A stretch of 64,000 nt of DNA, from positions 62,001 to 126,000 of the forward strand of contig JAYFRF010000010.1 of NCBI GenBank assembly GCA_034926225.1, in the 5' to 3' direction. Both the position numbers and the translations under genes were made by a program. Source of the stretch: JAAZKA01 sp034926225. Its GTDB lineage: Bacteria; Bacillota; Clostridia; Oscillospirales; QAMX01. Below the pieces are notes generated by a model that had not been told where the DNA came from, did not search any database, and was given only the letters and a program-made list of their open reading frames with translations. Below, one piece after another: positions 34,623 to 43,703 of this stretch (position 1 is the stretch's first letter; each line of letters starts with the position of its first letter).

Positions 34623-34632
34623 GTGTTATAAT
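34604..34632 (+). promoter_or_regulatory. Promoter of the MATE exporter gene
   Basis: TTGACC (34604-34609), 17-base spacer, TATAAT (34627-34632). Confidence 0.82.
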
Positions 34633-34677
34633 AGGCGGACACGGTTTTTTATACGGAGAGTCAGAAAGAGGATGTTC

Positions 34678-36045
34678 ATGAACAGCGATAAATACACCAT
34701 AGATATGACAACGGGGCCGATCCTCGGTAAGTTGCTGCGATTTATCCTGCCGCTGATGCTGTCGGGTATGCTCCAGCTTTTTTATAATGCCGCCGATATC
34801 GTCGTTGTCGGACGCTTTGCCGGCAGCACCTCGCTTGCCGCAGTCGGCTCAACAGGTTCCCTCGTGAACCTTCTGGTCAATCTTTTTGTTGGCTTATCCG
34901 TCGGCGCATCCGTCATCACCGCGCAGTATTATGGCGCGCGCGATGATGAAAACCTGTCCGATACGGTCCACACCTCGATGCTTTTAAGTCTGATCGGCGG
35001 TATCCTCGTCGGCGTTATCGGACTAGCCGCGTCGCGCCCGCTGCTGCGTCTGATGGGAACCCCCGACGACGTTATCGATCTCGCCGCACTGTATCTGCGG
35101 ATTATCTTTATCGGCATGCCGGCGCAGATGATCTATAACTTCGGCAGCTCCATTCTCCGCGCCGTGGGCGATACCAGACGTCCTTTGTATTTCCTGAGCT
35201 TTGCCGGCATTGTCAACATTGTTCTGAATTTGATATTTGTCATTGTCTTCAAGATGGGCGTCGCGGGCGTTGCGTGGGCGACAATCATCTCCCAGACCAT
35301 ATCGGCCGCCCTGGTGGTCCAATGCCTGATGCGCTCTGACGGCTCGTTTAAGCTTCATCTCCGAAGGCTTTGCATCAAAAAGGAAACGCTGATTAAGCTT
35401 ATACGCATCGGCCTGCCCGCCGGTTTGCAGGGCATTGTGTTCTCCATGTCCAACATGCTCATCCAGTCCTCTGTCAATTCCTTTGGCTCGGTCGTTATGG
35501 CGGGCAATGCCGCCGCCGGCAATTTGGAAGGGTTTATTTACAACGCACAAAATTCCGTATATCAAGGCGCGCTGACCTTTACCGGCCAGAACGTCGGCGC
35601 GAAAAAGTATGAGCGTATCGGCAGAATTTGCCTGACCTGTATCCTGACCGTGACCGTGATCGGCGTGACCCTCGGGGCGGCTGCGTATGCCTTCGGAAAT
35701 ACCCTCCTTGGTATTTACGATTCCGATCCGAACGTTATCGCATACGGCATGACTCGTTTGCGCATCTTCGGGTATACGTACTTCCTCTGCGGCGTTATGG
35801 AAATCTTCGTCGGATCCCTGCGCGGCATGGGCTGCTCTTTCCTGCCGATGGTCGTATCCCTGCTCGGCGCCTGCGGCATGAGAGTCCTATGGATCTACAC
35901 GATCTTCGCCGCTTTCCCGACGCTGAACATCCTCTATATTTCGTATCCCGTCTCCTGGCTCCTGACTGCGGCAACGCATTTCGTCTGCTATCTGATCATC
36001 AAAAAACGGCTGCTGAGGAAAACCGCGTTTCCCGCCGGCGCCTGA
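34678..36045 (+). CDS. MATE family efflux transporter
   Basis: A 455-residue membrane protein with about twelve hydrophobic helices in two similar halves. The N-terminal ILRFILPLMLSGMLQLFYNAADIVVVGRFAG-type block is typical, read as FILPLMLSGMLQLFYN, then ADIVVVGRFAG. A second-half repeat starts near RIGLPAGLQGIVFSMSNMLI. MATE exporters use Na+ or H+ gradients to expel drugs and cationic metabolites. AAGAGGA favours ATG 34678 over 34672. Subgroup DinF/NorM-like; no substrate can be named. It converges on corA with a 23-base gap. Confidence 0.92.
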   Translation: MNSDKYTIDMTTGPILGKLLRFILPLMLSGMLQLFYNAADIVVVGRFAGSTSLAAVGSTGSLVNLLVNLFVGLSVGASVITAQYYGARDDENLSDTVHTSMLLSLIGGILVGVIGLAASRPLLRLMGTPDDVIDLAALYLRIIFIGMPAQMIYNFGSSILRAVGDTRRPLYFLSFAGIVNIVLNLIFVIVFKMGVAGVAWATIISQTISAALVVQCLMRSDGSFKLHLRRLCIKKETLIKLIRIGLPAGLQGIVFSMSNMLIQSSVNSFGSVVMAGNAAAGNLEGFIYNAQNSVYQGALTFTGQNVGAKKYERIGRICLTCILTVTVIGVTLGAAAYAFGNTLLGIYDSDPNVIAYGMTRLRIFGYTYFLCGVMEIFVGSLRGMGCSFLPMVVSLLGACGMRVLWIYTIFAAFPTLNILYISYPVSWLLTAATHFVCYLIIKKRLLRKTAFPAGA

Positions 36046-36068
36046 CGCCTGTCTTTCTTTAGGAAATG

Positions 36069-36899
36069 TTAAAACCAGCGCTTCTTCTTGAATAGGAGGA
36101 TCTCCCCTATGACGATCGCCGCACTGAGCAGGATAATGACGAGGTAGCCGTGCTCCCAGGTCAGCTCCGGCATATTGACAAAGTTCATTCCGTACCATCC
36201 GACGATCAGTGACAACGGCAGAAAGATAGACGTCACCACCGTGAAAAATTTCATCAGCTCGTTCTGCCGGATATCGATCTGTGCCTGATACGCCTCCCGC
36301 ACCTGTGTCAGATAGTCCCGCAGGTGCGATACGCCGCGCAGAAGTCTGTCTACACGGTTCTCCCAAATGGAAAACCACCGCAGACTCTCCTGAGACAGCA
36401 GCCCGTTATCATTCTCGCAAAGCTCATCCGAGATCAATTGCAGCTGCTCATAATATTTTTTCAAACGCAGCAGCTCACGCCGCAGATTCACAATTTTATG
36501 GACATAGTCCTCTTCCTTCCGCGTGATCACGGCATCCTCCAATTCCACAATCGTGTCCTCCAGATGCTCCAGATGTTTCGTATCCCCACGGATGAGCCCT
36601 AGGAGGAAATCGTACATGGTTCGTTCGTTCGTACCGGATTCGCGGAAGAGGGACACCGATTTATTATACGATAATTCGTCCTCACAAAGGAAAAAGACGT
36701 CGTCTGAGTCAAGGTAAATCATGATCTTTTCCGGGTCCGCTTCGAGATTATAGATGTCGTACCAGTCGAAGGCCAGCAGATCGAAATTATAGAAGCTTTC
36801 AAAGGTTTCGATCTGCCCCTCGTTGATGTAGTCGATCAACGCCTGATCGATACGATCCGCGACGGTCGCAATATCTCGCGCATATAGCACCTTTTGCAT
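36069..36899 (-). CDS. corA: CorA-type magnesium/divalent cation channel
   Basis: A 276-residue member of the CorA family. The signature YGMNF near 236-240 ends the first of two C-terminal membrane helices (about 215-236 and 250-268) and is followed by VNMPEL. The long N-terminal cytoplasmic funnel is helical (RKEEDYVHKIVNLRRELLRLKKYY as blocks). It forms pentameric channels importing Mg2+ or Co2+. It is shorter than E. coli CorA (316), as is usual for this branch. It lies downstream of the tsf terminator and has no clear promoter of its own. Confidence 0.9.
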   Translation of the reverse strand: MQKVLYARDIATVADRIDQALIDYINEGQIETFESFYNFDLLAFDWYDIYNLEADPEKIMIYLDSDDVFFLCEDELSYNKSVSLFRESGTNERTMYDFLLGLIRGDTKHLEHLEDTIVELEDAVITRKEEDYVHKIVNLRRELLRLKKYYEQLQLISDELCENDNGLLSQESLRWFSIWENRVDRLLRGVSHLRDYLTQVREAYQAQIDIRQNELMKFFTVVTSIFLPLSLIVGWYGMNFVNMPELTWEHGYLVIILLSAAIVIGEILLFKKKRWF

Positions 36900-36923
36900 G
36901 GTAAACCCCTGCCCTTCAATATC

Positions 36924-36967
36924 AAAAACGCGGATGGGAACCTAATAAAGGAGGTTTCCATCCGCGT
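36924..36967 (-). terminator. Terminator of the rpsB-tsf operon
   Basis: On the minus strand ACGCGGATGGAAACC pairs with GGTTCCCATCCGCGT (one mismatch), and TTTT follows. It lies 17 bases after the tsf stop. Confidence 0.85.
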
Positions 36968-36983
36968 CATTTATTATTTAGGC

Positions 36984-37907
36984 TTACTTCGCGAGCTTCG
37001 CGATTTCTTCGGCAAAGTTCTCCTCTCGCTTGGCAAGGCCTTCGCCCTTCTCAAAGCGGAAGTAGGATGCGATTCCGATGCTGCCGCCGACTGCCTTCGC
37101 CACCGATGCGATCTGCTGGGTAATCGTCACCTTTGAATCCTTGACGAACGCCTGATCCACAAGGCAGTTGTCCTGATAGAACTTCGCAATGCGGCCGTCA
37201 ACAATACGCGCCGCGACTTTCTCGGGCTTGCCTTCCTCGAGGGTCTGCGCCATCAGAATCTCGCGCTCCTTGGCGACGATGTCCTCCGGAACCGCGTCGC
37301 GATTCAGATACTGCGGATTCATTGCGCAGATCTGCATCGCGATGTCACGGCCCAGCTCCGCAACGGCGGCGTTATCACGGACAGCCGGATCCACCTTCAG
37401 GGAAACCAGAACGCCGATTTTGCCGCCCATGTGGATATAACCGACGTTCAGAACGTCTGCGCCGCCCGGGATGACCTCGAAACGGCGGATTTTTAAATTC
37501 TCGCCGATGACCAGCACATGATCCTGCAGCGCGGCCGCGACATCCAGCTTATCGTCGTAGGGCTTCGTCAGAAGATCCTCGACGTTCGCTGGCTTCGTCT
37601 TTAAAATGGTATTCGCGACGCCGGCGACAAAGCCTTGGAAATTGTCGTTCTTTGCGACGAAGTCCGTCTCGGAGTTGACCTCGACGATGACCGCGTCTCC
37701 GCAGCTCATGCAGGTCGTCGTATAGACAACGCCCTCGGCGGCAATACGGCCGGCCTTCTTCTTCGCGGCGGCAAGACCCTTCTCGCGCAGAAACTCGATC
37801 GCTTTATCAAAATCGCCTTCGGCCTGTGTCAGCGCTTTCTTGCACTCCATCATGCCGACGCCGGTCATTTCGCGTAGGTGCTGTACATCTTTAGCGGTAA
37901 ATGCCAT
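36984..37907 (-). CDS. tsf: Elongation factor Ts
   Basis: A 307-residue guanine-nucleotide exchange factor for EF-Tu. N-terminal UBA-like domain with LREMTGVGMMECKKAL and the core exchange motif SETDFVAKNDNFQ near 80 are diagnostic. The C-terminal dimerisation domain ends with RFEKGEGLAKREENFAEE. It follows rpsB after 51 bases on the minus strand, the standard rpsB-tsf operon, and is followed by a terminator. Confidence 0.98.
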   Translation of the reverse strand: MAFTAKDVQHLREMTGVGMMECKKALTQAEGDFDKAIEFLREKGLAAAKKKAGRIAAEGVVYTTTCMSCGDAVIVEVNSETDFVAKNDNFQGFVAGVANTILKTKPANVEDLLTKPYDDKLDVAAALQDHVLVIGENLKIRRFEVIPGGADVLNVGYIHMGGKIGVLVSLKVDPAVRDNAAVAELGRDIAMQICAMNPQYLNRDAVPEDIVAKEREILMAQTLEEGKPEKVAARIVDGRIAKFYQDNCLVDQAFVKDSKVTITQQIASVAKAVGGSIGIASYFRFEKGEGLAKREENFAEEIAKLAK

Positions 37908-37958
37908 AGTAGTAATCCTCCCTCAATTCGAATAGCGGTACAATTCACCGGTCAGCGC

Positions 37959-38708
37959 TTATGCGTTTTCCAGCTCGCCGGATTCTTCGGCTTCCGCCTT
38001 CTCGGCAGAACCGGCCTCGAGCTGCTCGCCCTGACGACCTTCGATGATCGCGTTGGCCATCGTCTGCGAAATCAGCTTGATTGCGCGGATCGCGTCGTCG
38101 TTGCCCGGAATCACATAATCGACTTCGTCGGGATCGCAGTTGGTATCGACGATCGCAACGATCGGGATGCCCAGTTTACGCGCTTCGGAGATGGCGTTCT
38201 TTTCCTTGCGCGGATCGACGATGAACAGCGCGCCCGGAAGCTTGCGCATTTCGACAACGCCGCCCAAATACTTTTGCAGTTTTTCGATTTCGCCGTGCAG
38301 CTTGATGACTTCCTTCTTCGGCAGAAGATCAAACGTGCCATCCTCGCTCATCTTTTTGAGCTGATTTAAACGGTCGACACGACGGCGCATCGTTTTGAAG
38401 TTTGTCAGCATACCGCCCAGCCAACGCGCGTTGACAAAGAACATGCCGACACGCTCGGCCTCTTCCTTGATCGCGTCCTGCGCCTGCTTTTTTGTGCCGA
38501 CGAACAGAACGGTGTCGCCTGCCGCCGCGGTGTCACGGACGAACATGTAGGCTTCTTCGAGTTTCTTGACCGTCTTCTGCAGGTCGATGATATAGATGCC
38601 ATTGCGCTCCGTATAGATATAGGGCGCCATTTTCGGGTTCCAGCGGCGGGTCTGGTGTCCAAAGTGAACGCCAGCCTCCAGCAGCTGCTTCATGGATACG
38701 ACTGCCAT
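37959..38708 (-). CDS. rpsB: 30S ribosomal protein S2
   Basis: A 249-residue S2 protein of normal length with LLEAGVHFGHQTRRWNPKM, IYIIDLQKTVKKLEEAY and IVAIVDTNCDPDEVDYVIPGNDDA blocks. The AAAGGAGG site 8 bases upstream fixes the start at 38708; a longer in-frame reading extends into the leader without a ribosome binding site. The C-terminus is an acidic Glu/Ala tail. First gene of rpsB-tsf. Confidence 0.98.
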   Translation of the reverse strand: MAVVSMKQLLEAGVHFGHQTRRWNPKMAPYIYTERNGIYIIDLQKTVKKLEEAYMFVRDTAAAGDTVLFVGTKKQAQDAIKEEAERVGMFFVNARWLGGMLTNFKTMRRRVDRLNQLKKMSEDGTFDLLPKKEVIKLHGEIEKLQKYLGGVVEMRKLPGALFIVDPRKEKNAISEARKLGIPIVAIVDTNCDPDEVDYVIPGNDDAIRAIKLISQTMANAIIEGRQGEQLEAGSAEKAEAEESGELENA

Positions 38709-38846
38709 GGTGAATATCCTCCTTTTTGGTTGTGCGGACGTATTTGCCCGTCCTCCAAGCGCCGGCGGAACCATATCCGCAAACGCCGACCGGATTCCTT
38801 TTCCGGCACCGTAGGCGCGTGCGACGCTTGTGTGTATTTTCCATAC
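38709..38846 (-). promoter_or_regulatory. 5' leader of rpsB
   Basis: About 140 bases between the promoter and rpsB. It contains a GC-rich hairpin (GCCGGA...TCCGGTCGGC on the minus strand, around 38780-38808). Ribosomal protein operons are often autoregulated through such leaders, but I cannot match this one to a known family. Confidence 0.4.
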
Positions 38847-38852
38847 TGATGT

Positions 38853-38881
38853 AGTATAACATATCTTTCCCTAAAAAGCAA
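38853..38881 (-). promoter_or_regulatory. Promoter of rpsB-tsf
   Basis: On the minus strand TTGCTT (38876-38881), a 17-base spacer, TATACT (38853-38858). Confidence 0.82.
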
Positions 38882-39252
38882 GTACATATTACATGAAAAT
38901 TATATATTTATAGAAGGCACGATCGGCATAATGGTGTAAAATGGACGGCAAAAAAGGAATGCTCATCGCCGCAATGAGGAACTGTAAAAATTTTTAGCGA
39001 AAACCATAGAAAATAGTGAGCGAAAACAGTAGACATTTTAAGATGTATATAGTATAATAACATAAAATCAATATGAATCCACATAAAGCTTAATATTCGT
39101 ACGGCATGACGCGAAAATAAAAACTAATTGATATTGCAAATGTCTTTGTTTTAGCGAAAATCTAAAAAGCGAACATATTATACCTAGCCCCGGATTCACG
39201 ACGGGTCAATGGTGGTATATATGCATAAACCCACTTTAAGGAGGAAGGCGCT
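38882..39252. other. AT-rich intergenic region between rpsB and the first sugar importer
   Basis: About 370 bases without a supported gene. It holds a plus-strand promoter at 39030-39058 and four AGCGAA-type elements at about 38996, 39019, 39153 and 39168. The last two are in a GAAAATCTAAAAA context that recurs upstream of the second importer. The leader from this promoter would be about 190 bases. I see no terminator or known riboswitch in it. Confidence 0.6.
39030..39058 (+). promoter_or_regulatory. Probable promoter of sugar importer A
   Basis: TAGACA (39030-39035), 17-base spacer, TATAAT (39053-39058). Confidence 0.65.
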
Positions 39253-40194
39253 ATGGCTCATGCAGAAAAAAATATACTGGAGGCCCAAAAAATTTCCATT
39301 TGGAAGCGACTGTGGAAACACAGGGCGCTAATGATTATGCTCCTCGTCGGACTTGTTTACTACATAATCTTCTGTTATGGTCCGATGTATGGCATTCAGA
39401 TCGCATTTAAGGATTATAAGTTTCGCAAAGGCATTTGGGGCAGCGAATGGGTCGGACTGGACTGGTTCCGCAAAATGTTCTCGGGGCAAAACTTTATCGT
39501 TGTTTTCCGCAACACGATTTTGATCAGCCTTTATAAAATGATCGCCGGTTTCCCCGCGCCCATTATTTTCGCGCTCCTCCTAAACGAGCTTGGCGGTAAG
39601 TGGTTTAAGAAAACCGTCCAGACCGTCTCCTACCTGCCGCACTTCCTCTCCTGGGTTATCCTTGGCGGTATCTTTCTGCAGATTCTCTCCCCGTCTACCG
39701 GCGCCATGAACTATCTGATAAGGATGTTCGGCGGCACCCCCATTTACTTCCTCGGCGATATCCGATGGTTCCGTTCGACAATGGTTATCCTATCCGTCTG
39801 GAAGGGCTTCGGCTGGGGCAGCATCATCTACCTCGCGACGATGTCCAGTATTAACCCCGAGCTGTATGAGGCGGCAACCATCGACGGTGCGGGACGCTGG
39901 AAGCAGGCGCTGAATATTACCATCCCCTCTATCGCGCCGATTATCGCGATTATGTTCATCTTGAACTCCGGTTCTATCATCAACGACGACTTCGATCAGA
40001 TATTCAATCTTTATAATGAGACCGTCTATCGCGTCGGCGACGTTATCAGTACTTATGTCTATCGACAGGGTCTTATCGAAATGAAGTACAGCTACACTAC
40101 GGCTGTCGGACTGTTCAAAAACGTCATTTCCTTCGGTATAATCCTGCTGACTAACTTCATCACATCGAAGTTCAGCGAATATGGTATTTGGTAA
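39253..40194 (+). CDS. Sugar ABC transporter permease, LplB type (importer A)
   Basis: A 313-residue CUT1 inner-membrane subunit with about six helices. FCYGPMYGIQIAFKDYKFRKGIWGSEWVGL (as blocks) is the hallmark of LplB-like permeases. The ATPase-coupling EAA loop is YEAATIDGAGRWKQAL. In this family the ATPase is usually a shared MsmX-type protein encoded elsewhere, and none is in this cluster. A TAAGGAGG site precedes the ATG. First gene of a permease-permease-lipoprotein operon. The substrate is inferred to be an oligosaccharide. Confidence 0.92.
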   Translation: MAHAEKNILEAQKISIWKRLWKHRALMIMLLVGLVYYIIFCYGPMYGIQIAFKDYKFRKGIWGSEWVGLDWFRKMFSGQNFIVVFRNTILISLYKMIAGFPAPIIFALLLNELGGKWFKKTVQTVSYLPHFLSWVILGGIFLQILSPSTGAMNYLIRMFGGTPIYFLGDIRWFRSTMVILSVWKGFGWGSIIYLATMSSINPELYEAATIDGAGRWKQALNITIPSIAPIIAIMFILNSGSIINDDFDQIFNLYNETVYRVGDVISTYVYRQGLIEMKYSYTTAVGLFKNVISFGIILLTNFITSKFSEYGIW

Positions 40195-40245
40195 GCGTTT
40201 TGTTCCGATGCACGCTTTGATTATTTAGATTGGAGATGAACGAAA

Positions 40246-41139
40246 ATGGTTCAAAAGCAATCCGTTGGTGAACAAGTTTTTAATATCGCGAATATCATCT
40301 TTATGATCATTCTGTCGATCTGTACAATCTACCCGTTCTGGAACGTCTTTATTACATCCATCAGCCCTCCCGGTGAGGCTAACGCCTATAGCCTTCACCT
40401 CTATACGCTCAATCCTACTTGGCAGGGTTATCAGAAGATCATGCAAAACGCCTATCTGCTCGTTGCATATCGGAATACGATCCTCCGTACCGTAGTCGGC
40501 ACCTCGGTTAACGTGTTCCTCTCTTGCCTAGTCGCATACCCGTTGTCGAAGAAGTACCTTCCGCTTCGCAATGTCTGGACGGGTATCATCGTCTTTACGA
40601 TGTTCTTCTCTGGCGGCCTGATCCCTTCCTACCTGCTGATGAAGTCCTTGAATCTCGTCGGTCGCTTCTGGGCACTCATCCTCCCCGGCGCGATCGGTAC
40701 TTATAATATGATTATCGTCCGCAACTACTTCCAATCCCTTCCCGCCGATATTGAGGAGTCCGCGCGAATTGACGGTGCGTCTGAGCTGCGCGTTCTCCTA
40801 CAAATCGTTTTACCGATCTCCGTGCCGATTATTGCGACGGTCTCGCTTTGGTACGCCGTCGGTCACTGGAACGCTTGGTTCGACGCGATGATCTATACCT
40901 CCTCCGACAACCTGATGGTACTGCAGCTCCTGCTGCGCAAGATGGTCATCGAAGGCTCGTCCCAGTACATGGAATCCTCCGGCGTCAGCGCTGTGACTGA
41001 TACCGCTGAGTATGTTATGACCCCCAGCGTTATCAAAACCTCTGCGATTATTGTCGCGACTCTTCCTATTATGTGCGTCTACCCCTTTATCCAAAAGTAC
41101 TTCATGAAGGGTATTATGGTCGGCTCCCTCAAGGGCTGA
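40246..41139 (+). CDS. Sugar ABC transporter permease, YtcP type (importer A)
   Basis: A 297-residue CUT1 permease pairing with the upstream LplB-type subunit. It has six predicted helices, the EAA loop ESARIDGASELRVLLQI, and the C-terminal PFIQKYFMKGIMVGSLKG that ends nearly all YtcP-like proteins. TGGAG lies before the ATG. The gene is separated from the lipoprotein gene by 37 bases holding an AAGGAGG site. Confidence 0.92.
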   Translation: MVQKQSVGEQVFNIANIIFMIILSICTIYPFWNVFITSISPPGEANAYSLHLYTLNPTWQGYQKIMQNAYLLVAYRNTILRTVVGTSVNVFLSCLVAYPLSKKYLPLRNVWTGIIVFTMFFSGGLIPSYLLMKSLNLVGRFWALILPGAIGTYNMIIVRNYFQSLPADIEESARIDGASELRVLLQIVLPISVPIIATVSLWYAVGHWNAWFDAMIYTSSDNLMVLQLLLRKMVIEGSSQYMESSGVSAVTDTAEYVMTPSVIKTSAIIVATLPIMCVYPFIQKYFMKGIMVGSLKG

Positions 41140-41176
41140 TCTTTGCCAAAATAAAACTCATTAAGGAGGAAAAACC

Positions 41177-42877
41177 ATGAGCAAGAAGCTCGCCCGTGTT
41201 CTGGCTGTTGTTCTTGCCGCCGCGCTTGTTATCACCCTCGTCGGCTGCACCGGCAACGATTCCACGAGCACAACCACCGCCTCGACGACTGCGGCTGCTA
41301 CCACAACCGCCGCCGCCACCACTGCTGCTACCACCACTGCCGCTACGACTGCGGCTGCCACCACTACCGCCGCCGCCACCACCGCGCCTGCCACCTCCGA
41401 CAAGGTGCATATCCGCTGGGTTGGCGCTGAGTATGGCGTCGTGGATGAAGACGCTCCGGTGAAGCTCGCCGTTGAGGAACGCTTCAATGTTGAGTTTGAG
41501 CTGATCTACATCGAATCCACCACCTACGCCGAACAGCTCGGCCTTCTCTTCGCCTCTGACGAGGTCCCGGATGCGTTCCATGCGCGTACCGCCACGACCT
41601 ATCGTGAGTGGGTGAATCAGGAAATGCTCGCTTCCTTTACCCTCGATCAGGTAAAGGAATACGGCCCCAACATCTACGAAGAAGTTGCTTACTGGTCCGA
41701 TAAAGTCAACTTTGACCTCTGGGATGTCGTTCGTGTCGACGATACGATCTACGGTCTCCCGCAACTCAATACCGACGGCACCTTCGCTGCCCCCGTTGTT
41801 TACCGTGACGACTGGATGACAAAGCTTGGCTTTGAAACCGAACCGGCGACCCTTGCCGAGTGGACGGATCTGCTCTACGCTTACGCGAAGAACGATCCCG
41901 ACGGCAACGGCGCTAATGATACCTACGGTCTCTCTAAAGCCGGAATGAACGCCTTCTGGGGCACCTCCGGTTACTATTACACCAACTGGAGCTACCTGCC
42001 CGACGGCACCGTCGGTTACGGCGGCGTCCAGCCCGAAATCAAAGATGTCCTCGCCATGTTTGCCAAGTGGTATGCCGATGGCGTGCTCGATCCTGAGTAC
42101 ATCACCGGCGAAAACACCGGCGGCTACTGGGCGATCTCCCACAGCTTCATCAACGGCCGTATCGGTATGACCAGCCACGGCTCCTACTACCACTGGAATG
42201 AGCCGTATTACGAAGGCAACGCTGGCGGCGCGAACTACCAGCCCTTCGTCGAGCTGAATCCCGAAGGCTCCTACGCCATTGCTAAGCAGGTTCCGAAGAC
42301 TGACGACGGCGTTGGCTCCATGAACGCCGGACTCGGCACCACCGGTTCCCAGTTCGTCATGGGTTATCCCGTCGAGGATAAACCCGAAGTCATGCAGAAG
42401 ATCTTCGAGATCATTGACGCCGGTGTCTCCGACTATGATTTTTACCTCCTAGTCAAGTCCGGTATTGAAGGCACCCATTGGGAATATGACGAAAACGGCG
42501 TCGTCGTTGCCACCGAGGAATGGACGAAGAAAGCAGCAACCTACGATAGCACTCTCGTTGCTTCCGCCGCGATCGGCGGCTCCAACTGCTTCTGCCCCTG
42601 GCAGTCCATGCGTAACTACCAGAAGCTTCAGAAGTATCAGTATGAATTCGCCAACGCCACCGTCGCGCTTTACACCCCCAACGTCAACGTTAAGCAGCTG
42701 ACGATGCCCTCCGAAGCGGATTACATCACCGACCTCGACACGCTCCTTACCACCGCGTACAGCGATATCATCACCGGCGTCAAGCCCGTCGATTACTTCG
42801 ACGAATTTGTGCAAGCATGGCTTGCCCAGGGCGGTCAGGCCATCACCGACGAGACCAACGAGACCTACGCCAAATAA
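41177..42877 (+). CDS. Extracellular solute-binding lipoprotein of importer A
   Basis: A 566-residue lipoprotein with lipobox LVGC (Cys24), then a Thr/Ala linker to about residue 75, then a large binding domain (HIRWVGAEYGVVDEDAPVKL onward). Blocks such as YGLPQLNTDGTFAAPVVYRDDW and NDPDGNGANDTYGLS, the latter resembling the calcium-site loop D-DGNG--D, are typical of LipO/YtcQ-type oligosaccharide binders that work with LplB/YtcP permeases. Aromatic residues are abundant, as expected for sugar stacking. It is last in its operon and followed by a strong terminator. Confidence 0.92.
   Translation: MSKKLARVLAVVLAAALVITLVGCTGNDSTSTTTASTTAAATTTAAATTAATTTAATTAAATTTAAATTAPATSDKVHIRWVGAEYGVVDEDAPVKLAVEERFNVEFELIYIESTTYAEQLGLLFASDEVPDAFHARTATTYREWVNQEMLASFTLDQVKEYGPNIYEEVAYWSDKVNFDLWDVVRVDDTIYGLPQLNTDGTFAAPVVYRDDWMTKLGFETEPATLAEWTDLLYAYAKNDPDGNGANDTYGLSKAGMNAFWGTSGYYYTNWSYLPDGTVGYGGVQPEIKDVLAMFAKWYADGVLDPEYITGENTGGYWAISHSFINGRIGMTSHGSYYHWNEPYYEGNAGGANYQPFVELNPEGSYAIAKQVPKTDDGVGSMNAGLGTTGSQFVMGYPVEDKPEVMQKIFEIIDAGVSDYDFYLLVKSGIEGTHWEYDENGVVVATEEWTKKAATYDSTLVASAAIGGSNCFCPWQSMRNYQKLQKYQYEFANATVALYTPNVNVKQLTMPSEADYITDLDTLLTTAYSDIITGVKPVDYFDEFVQAWLAQGGQAITDETNETYAK
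41261..41398 (+). repeat. Thr/Ala codon-repeat linker (second copy)
   Basis: About 46 codons alternating ACN and GCN between the lipid anchor and the binding domain. It is the longest of the three linkers, consistent with slippage or recombination within the repeat. Confidence 0.75.
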
Positions 42878-42889
42878 GTTTTACTTATA

Positions 42890-42923
42890 AAAATGCCCCC
42901 GCTTGTCAAAGCGGGGGCATTTT
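42890..42923. terminator. Bidirectional terminator after importer A
   Basis: A perfect 15-bp stem AAAATGCCCCCGCTT / AAGCGGGGGCATTTT with a 4-base loop. It serves the plus-strand importer operon and the convergent minus-strand URO-D-like gene. Confidence 0.9.
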
Positions 42924-42945
42924 GAATAGCGTAAAGAGAACGGCT

Positions 42946-43659
42946 TTAGGAAAGCTCCAGAATATCAACTCCAAGCTCGTTTAACTCCTCCGCAAAAGCG
43001 GTATTGGCGCTTTTCCCGGACTGGATCACCGGCTTGTGATACGCTTTAATCATCGCATACAGCCTTACGAGATACGGCTTTAAAAATTCTCTCCATAGGG
43101 GGAGCGTTAATGGCGCGGAATCCGTGTCCAGCCATGTCTCAACAAGCTTGAAGCCGTCAAAATCAAACTGCATAGCCATGTCTATGACACGCAAATCGTA
43201 TTCACAGATGCGGTACAGCAGCGCATGGGCAAACGCTGGCTCCTTGCGCATGGCGAGAAGAAACCTCTCCTGCCCGGCAAGCGCTTCCGCGCGCGCAAGG
43301 CAGGGCCCATAGATCGTACAGATACGCAAGGCTTCCGGCGGCGCGTCCCAGAAGGTATCGACGCGCTCCCTGATGAAATCCTCGCGCACCGCGGGAAAGC
43401 GGTAGACAGTCAAATCGGCAATCGTTTGGATCGGACTCTTTTCCGGATGGGAAGCTTTTTCGGCGGTATTCCAGAGCAGGCCGAATTCATCCTGCCTAAG
43501 CTCCGGGGACAGCTCCGTACGCGGCCTCTCCAGTGATACCTCCATGACGCCGAACATCGCCGCACCGTTCAGCGCTGCGCCAAACGGTGCCGGAAGAATT
43601 TGCATATGGCCGCTATTATCAAAAAGCAACGGGGAAAGCAGCTGTTCGCGTGTTGTCAT
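42946..43659 (-). CDS. Uroporphyrinogen decarboxylase-like protein, C-terminally truncated
   Basis: A 237-residue protein resembling the URO-D/methylcobamide methyltransferase (MtaA) superfamily: DEFGLLW near 58, IRERVDTFW, ICEYDLRVIDMAMQFDFDGFKL as blocks, LPLWREFLKPYLVRLYAMIKAYHKPV and a final ELGVDILELS. Full family members run about 330-380 residues and continue for some 80 residues past this point with the last barrel strands. Here a TAA follows immediately and a terminator lies downstream. The region that is normally HSCG reads IQSGKS. It has its own consensus promoter. It is either a degenerated gene or a shortened variant; catalytic activity is doubtful. Confidence 0.65.
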   Translation of the reverse strand: MTTREQLLSPLLFDNSGHMQILPAPFGAALNGAAMFGVMEVSLERPRTELSPELRQDEFGLLWNTAEKASHPEKSPIQTIADLTVYRFPAVREDFIRERVDTFWDAPPEALRICTIYGPCLARAEALAGQERFLLAMRKEPAFAHALLYRICEYDLRVIDMAMQFDFDGFKLVETWLDTDSAPLTLPLWREFLKPYLVRLYAMIKAYHKPVIQSGKSANTAFAEELNELGVDILELS

Positions 43660-43703
43660 GGTCTAAAACCCCTTCTCGGATGAAAACGGAAGTGTACATG
43701 TCT

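Noticed and set aside
41261..41398. The Thr/Ala tract as a CRISPR array or intergenic satellite
   Set aside because: It is in frame inside a lipoprotein gene, has no spacers, and encodes a linker found in two other lipoproteins.
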